DNA of 10,759 nucleotides from Actinomycetota bacterium (GTDB taxonomy: Bacteria > Actinomycetota > Humimicrobiia > Humimicrobiales > Humimicrobiaceae). Every line of letters starts with the position of its first letter. The stretch's first letter is position 1. A program made the position numbers and the translations under genes. This document shows positions 1-7,388 of this stretch, in pieces. The stretch is taken from the NCBI GenBank assembly GCA_003155275.1, contig PMCC01000043.1, forward strand, positions 11,568-22,326, read 5' to 3'. The notes under the pieces are model-generated. The model did no database searches and was not told the origin of the DNA. It saw only the letters and a list, made by a program, of their open reading frames with translations.

Positions 1-585
1 GTGGAATTGGTAAAAAAAGCCATAGATGAAAAGGCAACTATTGACGAAATCATAAACAAGTCTTTATCGCCGGCTATGCTGGAAGTGGGAGACAAGTTCG
101 GTTCAGGCGAGCTTTACATGCCTGACATGCTGCTTGCAGCAAAAGCCATGAAGACCGCTATGGATTATATCAAGCCGCTTCTAAAAGGTTCAGAGCATGT
201 TGCTGAAAAAGGAGTGCTGGTAATAGGCACTGTAAAAGGCGATTTGCATGACATCGGAAAAAATCTTGTAGTCACAATGGCAGAAGGCCAGGGTTTTAAA
301 GTAGTGGATTTGGGCATAGATGTTGATTACAGCAGATTTGTAGATGCAATAAAAGAACACAAACCTGACATAGTGGCATTCTCAGGCCTGCTTACAACAA
401 CCCTGGCAAATGTTCCAGCTCATATTAAGGCAATTGAGGATGCCGGACTTCGTAAAGATGTTGTTATTGCTGTAGGCGGCGCCCCGGTTACCAGGCACTT
501 TGCAGACATGTATGGCATTGAGATATACGCTCCGGATGCATCAAGCGCTGCAAAAGAGTTTGTAAAAGTCATAAGCAAAAAATAA
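1..585 (+). CDS. Corrinoid (B12-binding) methyltransferase shuttle protein, 5' end outside window
   Basis: Carries a methyl group on a cobalamin cofactor between a substrate-specific methyltransferase and a downstream acceptor methyltransferase; cytoplasmic. The visible 194 residues hold the helical cap domain (about 1-65) and a Rossmann-like B12 domain (about 70-194). The base-off/His-on signature D81-L-H83-D-I-G86 supplies the lower cobalt ligand H83, followed by S128-G-L-L-T-T-T and the V-G-G at 158-160, all typical of the MtbC/MttC family. Family members are about 210-215 aa. Aligned with the second corrinoid protein in this window, about 19 N-terminal residues are missing, so the GTG at base 1 is probably an internal valine and the gene starts upstream. 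It ends 52 bp before the first MttB-family gene, its likely partner. Family assignment is secure; the substrate is not known. Confidence 0.93.
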   Translation: MELVKKAIDEKATIDEIINKSLSPAMLEVGDKFGSGELYMPDMLLAAKAMKTAMDYIKPLLKGSEHVAEKGVLVIGTVKGDLHDIGKNLVVTMAEGQGFKVVDLGIDVDYSRFVDAIKEHKPDIVAFSGLLTTTLANVPAHIKAIEDAGLRKDVVIAVGGAPVTRHFADMYGIEIYAPDASSAAKEFVKVISKK

Positions 586-625
586 ATAACATTGCTGGCA
601 AAAGTTTTTATTGAAAAAGGCACAA

Positions 626-631
626 AGGAGG
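626..631 (+). promoter_or_regulatory. Strong Shine-Dalgarno AGGAGG fixing a TTG start at 638
   Basis: A perfect AGGAGG lies six bases before TTG at 638-640. Starting there gives a protein beginning M-R-R-G-F-T-R-K, which matches the M-R-K-G-F-I-R-K start of the paralogue at 2674. The more upstream in-frame TTG at 611 has no comparable site, and the AGGAGG itself would then lie inside the coding region. Confidence 0.85.
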
Positions 632-637
632 CAGTCC

Positions 638-2089
638 TTGAGAAGAGGCTTTACCAGAAAATTTGAACCTGTAAGGGTGCTTACTGACTCCCAGGTCGAA
701 ACCATACACAAAAGGACCCTTGAGGTTCTCTCAGAAGCCGGCTGCAAGTTTGAATCACAGCGGGCGCTAAAGCTTCTAAAAGAAAGCGGCTGCAAGGTAG
801 ATTTTGAGGGGCATATTGTATATTTTCCTCCTGATATTGTAGAAAGCAGTATTAAAAATTGCCCAAGCAGTTTTTTGGTCCGTTCAAGAGACCCAAAGGA
901 CAATCTTTTGATTGGCGGAAATACGTTATATTTTATGTCATCTCTTGGAGCGCGGCTTTCAAACATTGACACTGGCGATGTCAGCATTCCTACTATGCAG
1001 GAAAATAACCAGGCGGTGTTTATTTCTGATGCCCTTGATTCCATAGATCTTTACAGCGGGTACACTCCATATTTTGAAATCGAAGGCGTTGAGCCAGTGA
1101 TGCTCTGTTCCACGAGCCTTGCAATGAGGCTTAGAAATTCAACGAAGATTACCAGGGGAACACAGCCTACTGACACTTTCATTTGGGAGACCCAGATTGC
1201 GAAGGCTGCAGGCCAGGAGCTTATTGGAAATATGGAAGCTGCAGCTCCGCTTTCGTATCCTGAAGATGCCATAAATGCGGCATTCACCTATGTTGAGGCA
1301 GGATTTCCGGTATATATCGCAGCGGGTTCAGTAATGGGTGGAACTGCACCGGTTACTGTTGCTGGTTCGACAATCAGCAATAATGCGGAACTTCTGGCAG
1401 CAGTTGTATTTATCCAGTGTATAAAGAAAGGAACAGGAATCATTGCTAATGATTTCGTGACTCCAATGAACATGGAAAGCGGGGATTTGTTCTTCTGTTC
1501 TCTTGGCGCAAGTCTTCACCAGATGGCGTTTAACCAGATATGGCATGACCTTTATAAGATCCCGACAAACAATACCGGTTCTGCCTTTCCTTATTCCAAA
1601 AAGGCAGATTACCAGAGCGCATATGAAAAAACCCATATTGCAATGTCATCAGCGCTTTCAGGTGCGAATATGATAGTATTTCACGGCGGTGTTACGGCTG
1701 AGCTTTCTTACAACCCTATACTTGCAATAATTGATGATGATATCGCTATTACGATCGGAAAAACTATCGAAGGATTTGAGGTAAGCGAAGAGACCATGGC
1801 TGTTGATTTAATAAAGTCAGTGGGCCCTGTTCCTGGTACATTTTTAAATAAAAATCATACCAGGACCTGGTGGAAAAAGGAATATTTCATGCCCAAATCA
1901 GCTGACAGGACCTCATTTCCAGAGTGGCAGCGCACTGGTAAAAAAGGTGTAATAGAGAAAGCAAAAGAACGTATGGAAGAGATACTGGCGACACACAAGG
2001 TAAAGCCATTAAGTGGTAGTCAGGATGCTGAGATTGACTGCATACTGGATGAGGCCAGAAAATACTACAAGGCCAAAGGACTTCTTTGA
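638..2089 (+). CDS. MttB-family (non-pyrrolysine) corrinoid-dependent methyltransferase, paralogue 1
   Basis: Predicted to move a methyl group from a small substrate to the cobalt of a partner corrinoid protein; cytoplasmic TIM-barrel enzyme. It is 483 aa, normal for the trimethylamine methyltransferase family. The hallmark block S231-V-M-G-G-T-A-P-V-T-V-A-G and following S-N-N-A-E is the family's conserved glycine-rich segment, and I171-T-R-G-T-Q and N271-D-F-V are also shared with the paralogue. There is no in-frame TAG, so it lacks the pyrrolysine of methanogen MttB and belongs with the MtgB-like homologues, whose known substrates include glycine betaine, proline betaine and carnitine. The TTG start at 638 is chosen from its SD and from exact length agreement with the paralogue. 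It follows the corrinoid gene and precedes a RhaM-type mutarotase. Family sure; substrate unknown. Confidence 0.93.
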   Translation: MRRGFTRKFEPVRVLTDSQVETIHKRTLEVLSEAGCKFESQRALKLLKESGCKVDFEGHIVYFPPDIVESSIKNCPSSFLVRSRDPKDNLLIGGNTLYFMSSLGARLSNIDTGDVSIPTMQENNQAVFISDALDSIDLYSGYTPYFEIEGVEPVMLCSTSLAMRLRNSTKITRGTQPTDTFIWETQIAKAAGQELIGNMEAAAPLSYPEDAINAAFTYVEAGFPVYIAAGSVMGGTAPVTVAGSTISNNAELLAAVVFIQCIKKGTGIIANDFVTPMNMESGDLFFCSLGASLHQMAFNQIWHDLYKIPTNNTGSAFPYSKKADYQSAYEKTHIAMSSALSGANMIVFHGGVTAELSYNPILAIIDDDIAITIGKTIEGFEVSEETMAVDLIKSVGPVPGTFLNKNHTRTWWKKEYFMPKSADRTSFPEWQRTGKKGVIEKAKERMEEILATHKVKPLSGSQDAEIDCILDEARKYYKAKGLL

Positions 2090-2162
2090 TTTTTTTAAGG
2101 AATGCCGGTAAGACAAAGAGCAAAATTTAAGTATTTTATTTAAAGACGAAAGGAATAAGAAT

Positions 2163-2501
2163 ATGGAAAGCAGTTGCTTTTATATGAAAATCAAACCTGA
2201 TGGGATAAAGGGTTATGTGGATATCCATAAAAAAGGCCATGTATGGAATGAAGTGCTGGAAAATATAAAGAATGCAGGTTTTGAAAAGATGAAGATATTT
2301 ATGCTTGATAACAATGCCATTTGTTATATAGAATCGGAAAATATTGAAAAAGCATTTGAATATCTTGGGAAACAACCGGGTACGCCAAAGTGGAACGAAG
2401 CTACTTCAGCATTCATGGATACACAGCCTGATTATGGATCGGATGAAGCTGTAAAAACCCTCGAATGTGTTTTTGATTTTGAAGGCGGCGAGCAGAAATA
2501 A
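2163..2501 (+). CDS. rhaM: L-rhamnose mutarotase (RhaM) family protein
   Basis: Expected to interconvert the alpha and beta anomers of L-rhamnose or a related deoxysugar in the cytoplasm. The 112-aa protein is close to the roughly 104-aa E. coli RhaM and has the same ferredoxin-like layout: an opening strand (F6 to K11), a G17-Y18-V-D-I-H22 helix start, V27-W28-N-E-V, and W77 after the second helix. Y18 and H22 fall at the numbers of the E. coli RhaM active-site tyrosine and histidine; the E. coli Trp pair is reduced to K76-W77 here. The ATG follows AAGGA seven bases upstream. It sits between two MttB-family genes, 73 bp after the first, which is not a usual rhamnose operon neighbourhood, although a rhamnulokinase-type gene lies downstream. 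Family call is firm from sequence pattern; the exact sugar is not shown. Confidence 0.8.
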   Translation: MESSCFYMKIKPDGIKGYVDIHKKGHVWNEVLENIKNAGFEKMKIFMLDNNAICYIESENIEKAFEYLGKQPGTPKWNEATSAFMDTQPDYGSDEAVKTLECVFDFEGGEQK

Positions 2502-2663
2502 GGCAGATGAAAATAAAAAGAAAATAGAAATCCAATGATATAAAATGGTGATAGTCCAGTTGATACAAATAGCATTTTTTTAAAACTGGAAATCAAAAGA
2601 AGAAAAAGCTGCAGAATGAAACATTAAAGGGCTAAAAGAATTGAAATTTTAAAAAGAGTTAAT

Positions 2664-2670
2664 GGGGGAA
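2664..2670 (+). promoter_or_regulatory. Shine-Dalgarno-like GGGGGAA deciding the ATG at 2674
   Basis: This purine run lies three bases before ATG 2674 and overlaps the alternative ATG at 2662. Using 2674 makes the protein begin M-R-K-G-F and gives 483 aa, exactly the length of the paralogue starting at 638. Confidence 0.7.
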
Positions 2671-2673
2671 ATT

Positions 2674-4125
2674 ATGAGGAAAGGTTTCATAAGAAAGCTG
2701 GAACCTTTTAGGATCCTATCGAATGCACAGGTTGAATACATACATAGCTCAACGCTGGAAGTGCTTGAGAAAACAGGCATTAAGCTTGAAAGCGACAGAG
2801 CCTTAAAGCTTTTAAAGGAGAATGGTTGCAGAGTTGATTTTGAGATAAAAGTAGTCAAGTTCCCTCCTTTCCTTGTTGAAGAAGCAATAAGAAGCGCACC
2901 GAGCAGTTTTTCAGTAAAAGCCAGGATCCCCGAGGATGATTTGCATATAAGCCCATCAACCCTGTATTTTATGCCTGCAGCAGGCGCAAAGCTCCATGAT
3001 GAGAGGACCGGCAAGCTTTCTATTGCAACTCTTGAGCAGAACAATCAGGGAGTCAGGCTTTGTGACGCTTTGGAGACAGTTGATTTCCAGGCATCATACT
3101 GTCCTTTCTTTGAGTTAAAGGATGTTAAACCAGTGATGCTTCTGGCAGAGAGCCAGGCGAGCATCGCCAGAAACACGACAAGGGTTTCAAGAGGCGCACA
3201 AGCAACCGATTCTTTTATATGGGAGGCCCGTATTGCCAATGCTGTGGGCAAACAACTGATTGGCACCATCGAAGGGGCAGCCCCGCTTTGCTTTCCGGAA
3301 GATGCCATAAATGCGGCATTTGAGTATATGGATAACGGGTTTCCTATCTGGGCAACAGGAGGCTCTGTGATGGGTGGAAGTTCACCGGTCACAGTTGCAG
3401 GCGCAAGCATCAGCAACAATGCCGAGACCCTGGCTGCCATAACCCTTATCCAATGTTACCGGCGAGGCCATCCGGTTATTGCAAATGATTTTGTGATTCC
3501 AATGGATATGGAAAGTGGAAACCTGTTTTTTGGAGCAATAGGCTCAGGATTTCACCAAATGGCATTTAACCAGATATACAGGGACCTTTACAGGATTCCC
3601 ACCAGTAATGCAATGGCTGCATTTCCCAACTCAAAGCTTATAGATTACCAGAATGCTTTTGAAAAAACCCATCTTGCAATGAGCGCCGCGCTTTCTGGCG
3701 CAAGCATGATTGCTTTTTTGGGTTCAGTAAGCCAGGAGCTTGCGTGGAGTCCGTTGCAGGCGGTAATAGACAATGACTCGGCAAACATAATAGGACGCTA
3801 TATTGAAGGGTTTGAGATAAACAGTGACACTGCGGCTATTGAACTTATCAGCGAGGTTGGCCCGTCTCCCGGCTCTTACCTTGGCAAGAAGCACACCCGG
3901 GAAAACTGGAAGAAAGAATACTATGTGCCTAAAGTCTTTGACAGGCTTTCATATCAGGATTGGGAAAGGACCGGAAAGGTTTCAGTGATTGACAAGGCAA
4001 AGCAAAGAGCTGAAGAAATACTGGCTGAGCACAATGTGAAGCCTTTGAGCGATGATGAAGAGCGGCAGGTACGAAAGATACTCGATGACGCCAGGGCCTA
4101 CTACATGAAAAAAGGTCTTCTTTAG
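2674..4125 (+). CDS. MttB-family (non-pyrrolysine) corrinoid-dependent methyltransferase, paralogue 2
   Basis: Same predicted reaction as the gene at 638: substrate to Co(I)-corrinoid methyl transfer. A residue-by-residue hand alignment gives about 278 identities over 483 positions (57-58%) with no gaps. Conserved blocks include S231-V-M-G-G-S-S-P-V-T-V-A-G, S-N-N-A-E-T, N271-D-F-V-I-P-M, F293-H-Q-M-A-F-N-Q and H407-T-R. No in-frame amber codon. Differences concentrate in residues about 101-150, including the stretch before Y142/C143, and in the last 30 residues, so the two copies may differ in substrate or partner. The gene follows a 172-bp gap after the mutarotase, with no clear promoter seen there, and precedes its own corrinoid gene by 89 bp of AT-rich DNA. 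A two-subunit enzyme or two enzymes for successive methyl groups are both possible. Confidence 0.93.
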   Translation: MRKGFIRKLEPFRILSNAQVEYIHSSTLEVLEKTGIKLESDRALKLLKENGCRVDFEIKVVKFPPFLVEEAIRSAPSSFSVKARIPEDDLHISPSTLYFMPAAGAKLHDERTGKLSIATLEQNNQGVRLCDALETVDFQASYCPFFELKDVKPVMLLAESQASIARNTTRVSRGAQATDSFIWEARIANAVGKQLIGTIEGAAPLCFPEDAINAAFEYMDNGFPIWATGGSVMGGSSPVTVAGASISNNAETLAAITLIQCYRRGHPVIANDFVIPMDMESGNLFFGAIGSGFHQMAFNQIYRDLYRIPTSNAMAAFPNSKLIDYQNAFEKTHLAMSAALSGASMIAFLGSVSQELAWSPLQAVIDNDSANIIGRYIEGFEINSDTAAIELISEVGPSPGSYLGKKHTRENWKKEYYVPKVFDRLSYQDWERTGKVSVIDKAKQRAEEILAEHNVKPLSDDEERQVRKILDDARAYYMKKGLL

Positions 4126-4214
4126 TTAAGTTTTTATTTTGATTAAAATTTAAATAATATATTTTTAATAATATATATAATTATATTTCTGTATCAGGAA
4201 GGAGAATACTTATA

Positions 4215-4859
4215 ATGTCTGATTATATCCAGCGCTTAAAAGATATCGTCACAGATTTTGATATTGACAATGCTCAAGCAGTGGCAAAAGAAGCGATAGA
4301 GAGTGGTGTCGACCCGGTGGCAGCTGCTGCAGCATTAACCGATGCCATAAGGCAGGTAGGAGATGCATTTGGCAAAGGGGATTTGTTTTTGCCTGACCTT
4401 GTCTGCGCCTCTGAAGTACTAAAAAAAGCATTCCCTGTTATAAATGAAGCCATAGAGAAAAGCGGCCGGAAACAGGCATCCCTTGGAAAGGTCGTAATCG
4501 GAACGGTATTTGGGGACATTCATTCTATCGGAAAAGGGATGGTTGCAACCCTTCTTTATGCCGCAGGTTTTAAGGTAATTGATTTGGGTATAAACGTAAA
4601 AGGCGACGATTTTCTTAAAGCGGTAAAAGAGGAAAATGCAGACGTTCTTGCAATGTCGGCCCTTCTTACTACTACAGCCATGGAACAGAAAAAAGTTATA
4701 CAGGGCCTAAAGGACGCAGGACTGCGTGATAGGGTAAAGGTTATTGTAGGCGGAAGCCCGATAAACCAGGAGTTTGCCGACTCAATAGGCGCAGATGCCT
4801 ACGGAGCCACTGCACCCGAAGGAGTTAAGGTCATAAAAAGGCTTTTGGGTATTGAATAA
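4215..4859 (+). CDS. Corrinoid (B12-binding) methyltransferase shuttle protein, complete
   Basis: Methyl carrier for a cobalamin-dependent methyltransferase, most likely the MttB-family product encoded just upstream. The full 214 aa has the cap domain (about 15-90) and the B12-binding domain (about 92-210). The cobalt-ligand motif is D101-I-H103-S-I-G106, so the D-x-H-x-x-G consensus is kept, but the usual D-I-G-K-N context is S-I-G-K-G here, unlike the first corrinoid protein. S148-A-L-L-T-T-T and V178-G-G180 complete the site. ATG 4215 has AAGGAG at 4199-4204, a rather long ten-base spacing. The two corrinoid proteins are clearly diverged, more so than the two methyltransferases, which suggests separate dedicated pairs. 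The family is certain; the pairing is inferred from adjacency. Confidence 0.94.
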   Translation: MSDYIQRLKDIVTDFDIDNAQAVAKEAIESGVDPVAAAAALTDAIRQVGDAFGKGDLFLPDLVCASEVLKKAFPVINEAIEKSGRKQASLGKVVIGTVFGDIHSIGKGMVATLLYAAGFKVIDLGINVKGDDFLKAVKEENADVLAMSALLTTTAMEQKKVIQGLKDAGLRDRVKVIVGGSPINQEFADSIGADAYGATAPEGVKVIKRLLGIE

Positions 4860-4979
4860 ATTAAATTACTTATTGTGGAAACAGTCAAATACTCAAGCAA
4901 GGATTTTTCATTAAATGTGCCTCATGGTAAAATTTTCTAAAATAGGCATGATAATTATAAGACAGGAGTGGCAGTTAAA

Positions 4980-5765
4980 ATGGTGAAATATGATTTTAAA
5001 GGCAGGCTGGCAGCAGTAACCGGCGGAGCAAGCGGTATAGGGGAAGCTGTTTGTGAAGCTTTTGCCAAAAACTCGTCAGATGTGGCAGTAATGGACATCA
5101 ATGAAATTGCGGGCCGTAATCTTGCCGCCGAGCTATCGGAAAAATACAAAGTGAAGGCTAATTTTTACAAATGCAATGTTGCAGATTTTGAAGAGACGCA
5201 GAATACAGGCCTTAAAATATTAAAAGATTATGGCAGGATAGATACTCTTATAACCGCTGCAGGCTATGGCTCAAAAGTAGCGATAACCGAGCTTGGAATA
5301 GATGAGTGGAAAAAAACGGTAGACATTAACCTAAACGGAACATTCTATGCCATAAAGGCATTTATAAGTAAGATGATTGAACAGAAAAAGGGAAACATCA
5401 TCCTGATAGGTACCGGAGCAGTTATTACCGGAAGCGGTGGAGGGGTGCACTACGCATCAACGAAAGTCGCCCAATACGGTATTGTCAAAGCCCTGTCATA
5501 TGAGCTTTTACCTTCAGGCATAAGGTCAAATATAATAACCCCTCATATAATTGATACCCCGATGCTGCGAAAAAGATATCCCGACAATCCTGAAACTAAT
5601 GCAAAACTTGCAGCAAGGGTTCCAATCGGGCGCATCGGGCTTCCGGCAGACATTGCAAATATCGCCTTATTTTTGGCTTCTGATGAGTCGGCTTATATAT
5701 GCGGAGCTGATATAGTGGCTGATGGCGGCGGGCTTTTCTATTTAAATCCGGCAGCTTCCAAATAA
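4980..5765 (+). CDS. Classical short-chain dehydrogenase/reductase (SDR), NAD-type
   Basis: Cytoplasmic oxidoreductase expected to oxidise or reduce a hydroxyl or keto group using NAD(H). Numbering from the upstream in-frame GTG at 4968 (265 aa), the cofactor motif T18-G-G-A-S-G-I-G25 is followed by an acidic D43 ending strand 2, which favours NAD over NADP. N121 and the Y162-x-x-x-K166 pair are present, but the position 13 residues before the tyrosine, normally the catalytic serine, is T149, and the NNAG motif reads T96-A-A-G. I prefer ATG 4980 (261 aa) because the GTG at 4968 overlaps the AGGAG at 4964-4968. The gene lies between the second corrinoid gene and the kinase in the same direction. 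A sugar or polyol dehydrogenase would suit the kinase and mutarotase, but SDR sequence alone does not set the substrate. Confidence 0.88.
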   Translation: MVKYDFKGRLAAVTGGASGIGEAVCEAFAKNSSDVAVMDINEIAGRNLAAELSEKYKVKANFYKCNVADFEETQNTGLKILKDYGRIDTLITAAGYGSKVAITELGIDEWKKTVDINLNGTFYAIKAFISKMIEQKKGNIILIGTGAVITGSGGGVHYASTKVAQYGIVKALSYELLPSGIRSNIITPHIIDTPMLRKRYPDNPETNAKLAARVPIGRIGLPADIANIALFLASDESAYICGADIVADGGGLFYLNPAASK

Positions 5766-5823
5766 CTTTAATGACTATAACTATTCTGATGATTTTTGGA
5801 TTTAAGGTATTTCAGTGAGTTTT

Positions 5824-5835
5824 AAACTATAGTTT
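5824..5835. repeat. 12-bp perfect palindrome upstream of the kinase gene
   Basis: AAACTATAGTTT is self-complementary and lies about 70 bp before the kinase start, in the 139-bp gap after the dehydrogenase gene. It could be an operator; with no loop and a short stem it makes a poor terminator. Being AT-rich in AT-rich DNA, it could also be chance. Confidence 0.25.
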
Positions 5836-5877
5836 TTATAAACATTTTTTAAGAAAATTAACTAAAATTATCTTTAA

Positions 5878-5902
5878 GCGAAAGGAAATAGCGAAAGGAA
5901 AT
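5878..5902 (+). repeat. Tandem duplicate of a 12-bp ribosome-binding segment
   Basis: GCGAAAGGAAAT occurs twice, at 5878-5889 and 5891-5902, separated by one base. Each copy has an AAGGA core. The second ends two bases before ATG 5905, placing its AAGGA at a usable distance; the first is 13 bases further upstream and would be a standby site at most. Confidence 0.6.
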
Positions 5903-5904
5903 TT

Positions 5905-7386
5905 ATGGCAGTGCAGAATTATCTTATATTTGATTTTGGAGCAAGCAATGGCCGCGGTCTGGTTGCAAATTACGATGGCAGCAAGTTTGGCTTTGACGTA
6001 CTTCACAGGTTTGACAATGTTCCTGTTTATCTGGCAGGCACCATATATTGGGATTTTTTAAGATTATTTTCTGATCTTAAGGCCGGACTGGCAATGGCAG
6101 CTAAAAAATATAGGGATATAAAATCAATGGGCATTGATACATGGGGTGTTGACTTTGGTATTCTTGATAAAAACGGCGCGCTGATTGCAAACCCTGTAAA
6201 CTACCGGGATAAGCACAGAAACAGTATGCCTGCCAAAGTTTATAAGATCATTTCTGCCCGGGAGCTGCAGAATATAACAGGATGCGCGCTGGCATCCTAT
6301 TACAGCCTATTTAACCTTTATTCGCTTAAAATCCAGGATGCCACGGAATTTAACAATGCACATAAACTGCTTATGATGCCTGATTTGTTTAATTATTTCC
6401 TTACCGGGGTTGCCGTAAATGAATATACTGACGCGCATACATCGCTAATGGTGAATCCTTTTACCGCCAGATGGGAGCCGCAAATTCTTGACAGGCTTGG
6501 TTTTCCAAAGGATATTTTTTGCGAGATAGTGCAGCCGTCAAGCAAGGTAGGGGACTTACAGAAAAGTGTCTGCGGCGAGTTGGATATAAGCCCCATATCT
6601 GTTATAGCCCCGGTAACCCATGACACTCCTTCTGCAATAGCCGGCATTCCGGTCGCAGACAAGTCCAAAAATACGGTGTTTATGAGTATCGGCACCTGGG
6701 GAGTAAACGTAGTTGAGCTGAATGCACCCCTTATAAGCGATGAGGTATTTAAGACTGGGTTTGCAAATGAGGCAGGGGCTGCAGGAAAGACACTGCTTTT
6801 TAAGAACTTCGTCGGTATGTGGCTTTTCCAGCAGTCAAGGGAGAAATGGCTCAAAGAAGTCGAGGGCGGACTTTCCTGGGATGATATTATGAACCTTGCA
6901 AAAAACACTTCAACCATTAAGTCCTTTATAGATGTTGACGCCACAGAATTTGTGCTTGCCCAGACAGATATGCCCGCAACAGTCCGGGAGTTCTGCAAAA
7001 AGACGGGCCAGAAAATACCTGGGAGCATAGGCGCCGTTGCAAGAGTCATTTATGAGAGCATGGCCTTAAAAGTAAAGCATAACTTAATGGATCTGGAAAA
7101 GATTACTGGAAAAAAGATAGGTGCGATGCATATGGTCGGCGGCGGGACCAAGGATGTCTTATTATGCCAGTGGATGGCCGATGCCACCGGACTGCTGGTA
7201 TATGCCGGCCCAACTGAGACAACATCAGTAGGGAACCTGCTGATGCAGCTTTTGGCAGCAGGAGAGATAAAGAGTCTTGATGAAGGAAGACAGATAGCGC
7301 TAAAGTCAGCAAGCATAAAGAATTATGCGCCAACCAATACAGGATACTGGAACAGGATATATGAAGATTTTGTGAAGGTATTATAA
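5905..7386 (+). CDS. rhaB: Rhamnulokinase-type FGGY carbohydrate kinase
   Basis: Phosphorylates a ketose such as L-rhamnulose at O-1 with ATP; cytoplasmic. The 493 aa agree with the usual 480-490 for RhaB. Domain I opens with the phosphate loop D10-F-G-A-S-N-G-R17, followed by G76-I-D-T-W-G-V-D-F and N98-Y-R-D102, which RhaB proteins share. Domain II has T238-H-D240-T-P-S-A, where D240 is the likely catalytic base, S261-I-G-T-W and the ATP-site G412-G-G-T-K-D. These features match RhaB better than xylulokinase or glycerol kinase; L-fuculokinase is the nearest alternative. It is the last + strand gene of the cluster, 139 bp after the dehydrogenase. No rhamnose isomerase or rhamnulose-1-phosphate aldolase is nearby, so a non-standard sugar or a split pathway is possible. 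Confidence 0.87.
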   Translation: MAVQNYLIFDFGASNGRGLVANYDGSKFGFDVLHRFDNVPVYLAGTIYWDFLRLFSDLKAGLAMAAKKYRDIKSMGIDTWGVDFGILDKNGALIANPVNYRDKHRNSMPAKVYKIISARELQNITGCALASYYSLFNLYSLKIQDATEFNNAHKLLMMPDLFNYFLTGVAVNEYTDAHTSLMVNPFTARWEPQILDRLGFPKDIFCEIVQPSSKVGDLQKSVCGELDISPISVIAPVTHDTPSAIAGIPVADKSKNTVFMSIGTWGVNVVELNAPLISDEVFKTGFANEAGAAGKTLLFKNFVGMWLFQQSREKWLKEVEGGLSWDDIMNLAKNTSTIKSFIDVDATEFVLAQTDMPATVREFCKKTGQKIPGSIGAVARVIYESMALKVKHNLMDLEKITGKKIGAMHMVGGGTKDVLLCQWMADATGLLVYAGPTETTSVGNLLMQLLAAGEIKSLDEGRQIALKSASIKNYAPTNTGYWNRIYEDFVKVL

Positions 7387-7388
7387 AT

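Noticed and set aside
638..4125. Pyrrolysine-containing MttB as in methanogens
   Set aside because: Neither methyltransferase has an in-frame TAG; both frames are continuous and family-length, so they are non-pyrrolysine homologues.
4914..4950. Possible terminator after the second corrinoid gene (TGCCT at 4918-4922 with AGGCA at 4944-4948)
   Set aside because: Only five stem pairs around a 21-base loop and no T-run follows; too weak to call.
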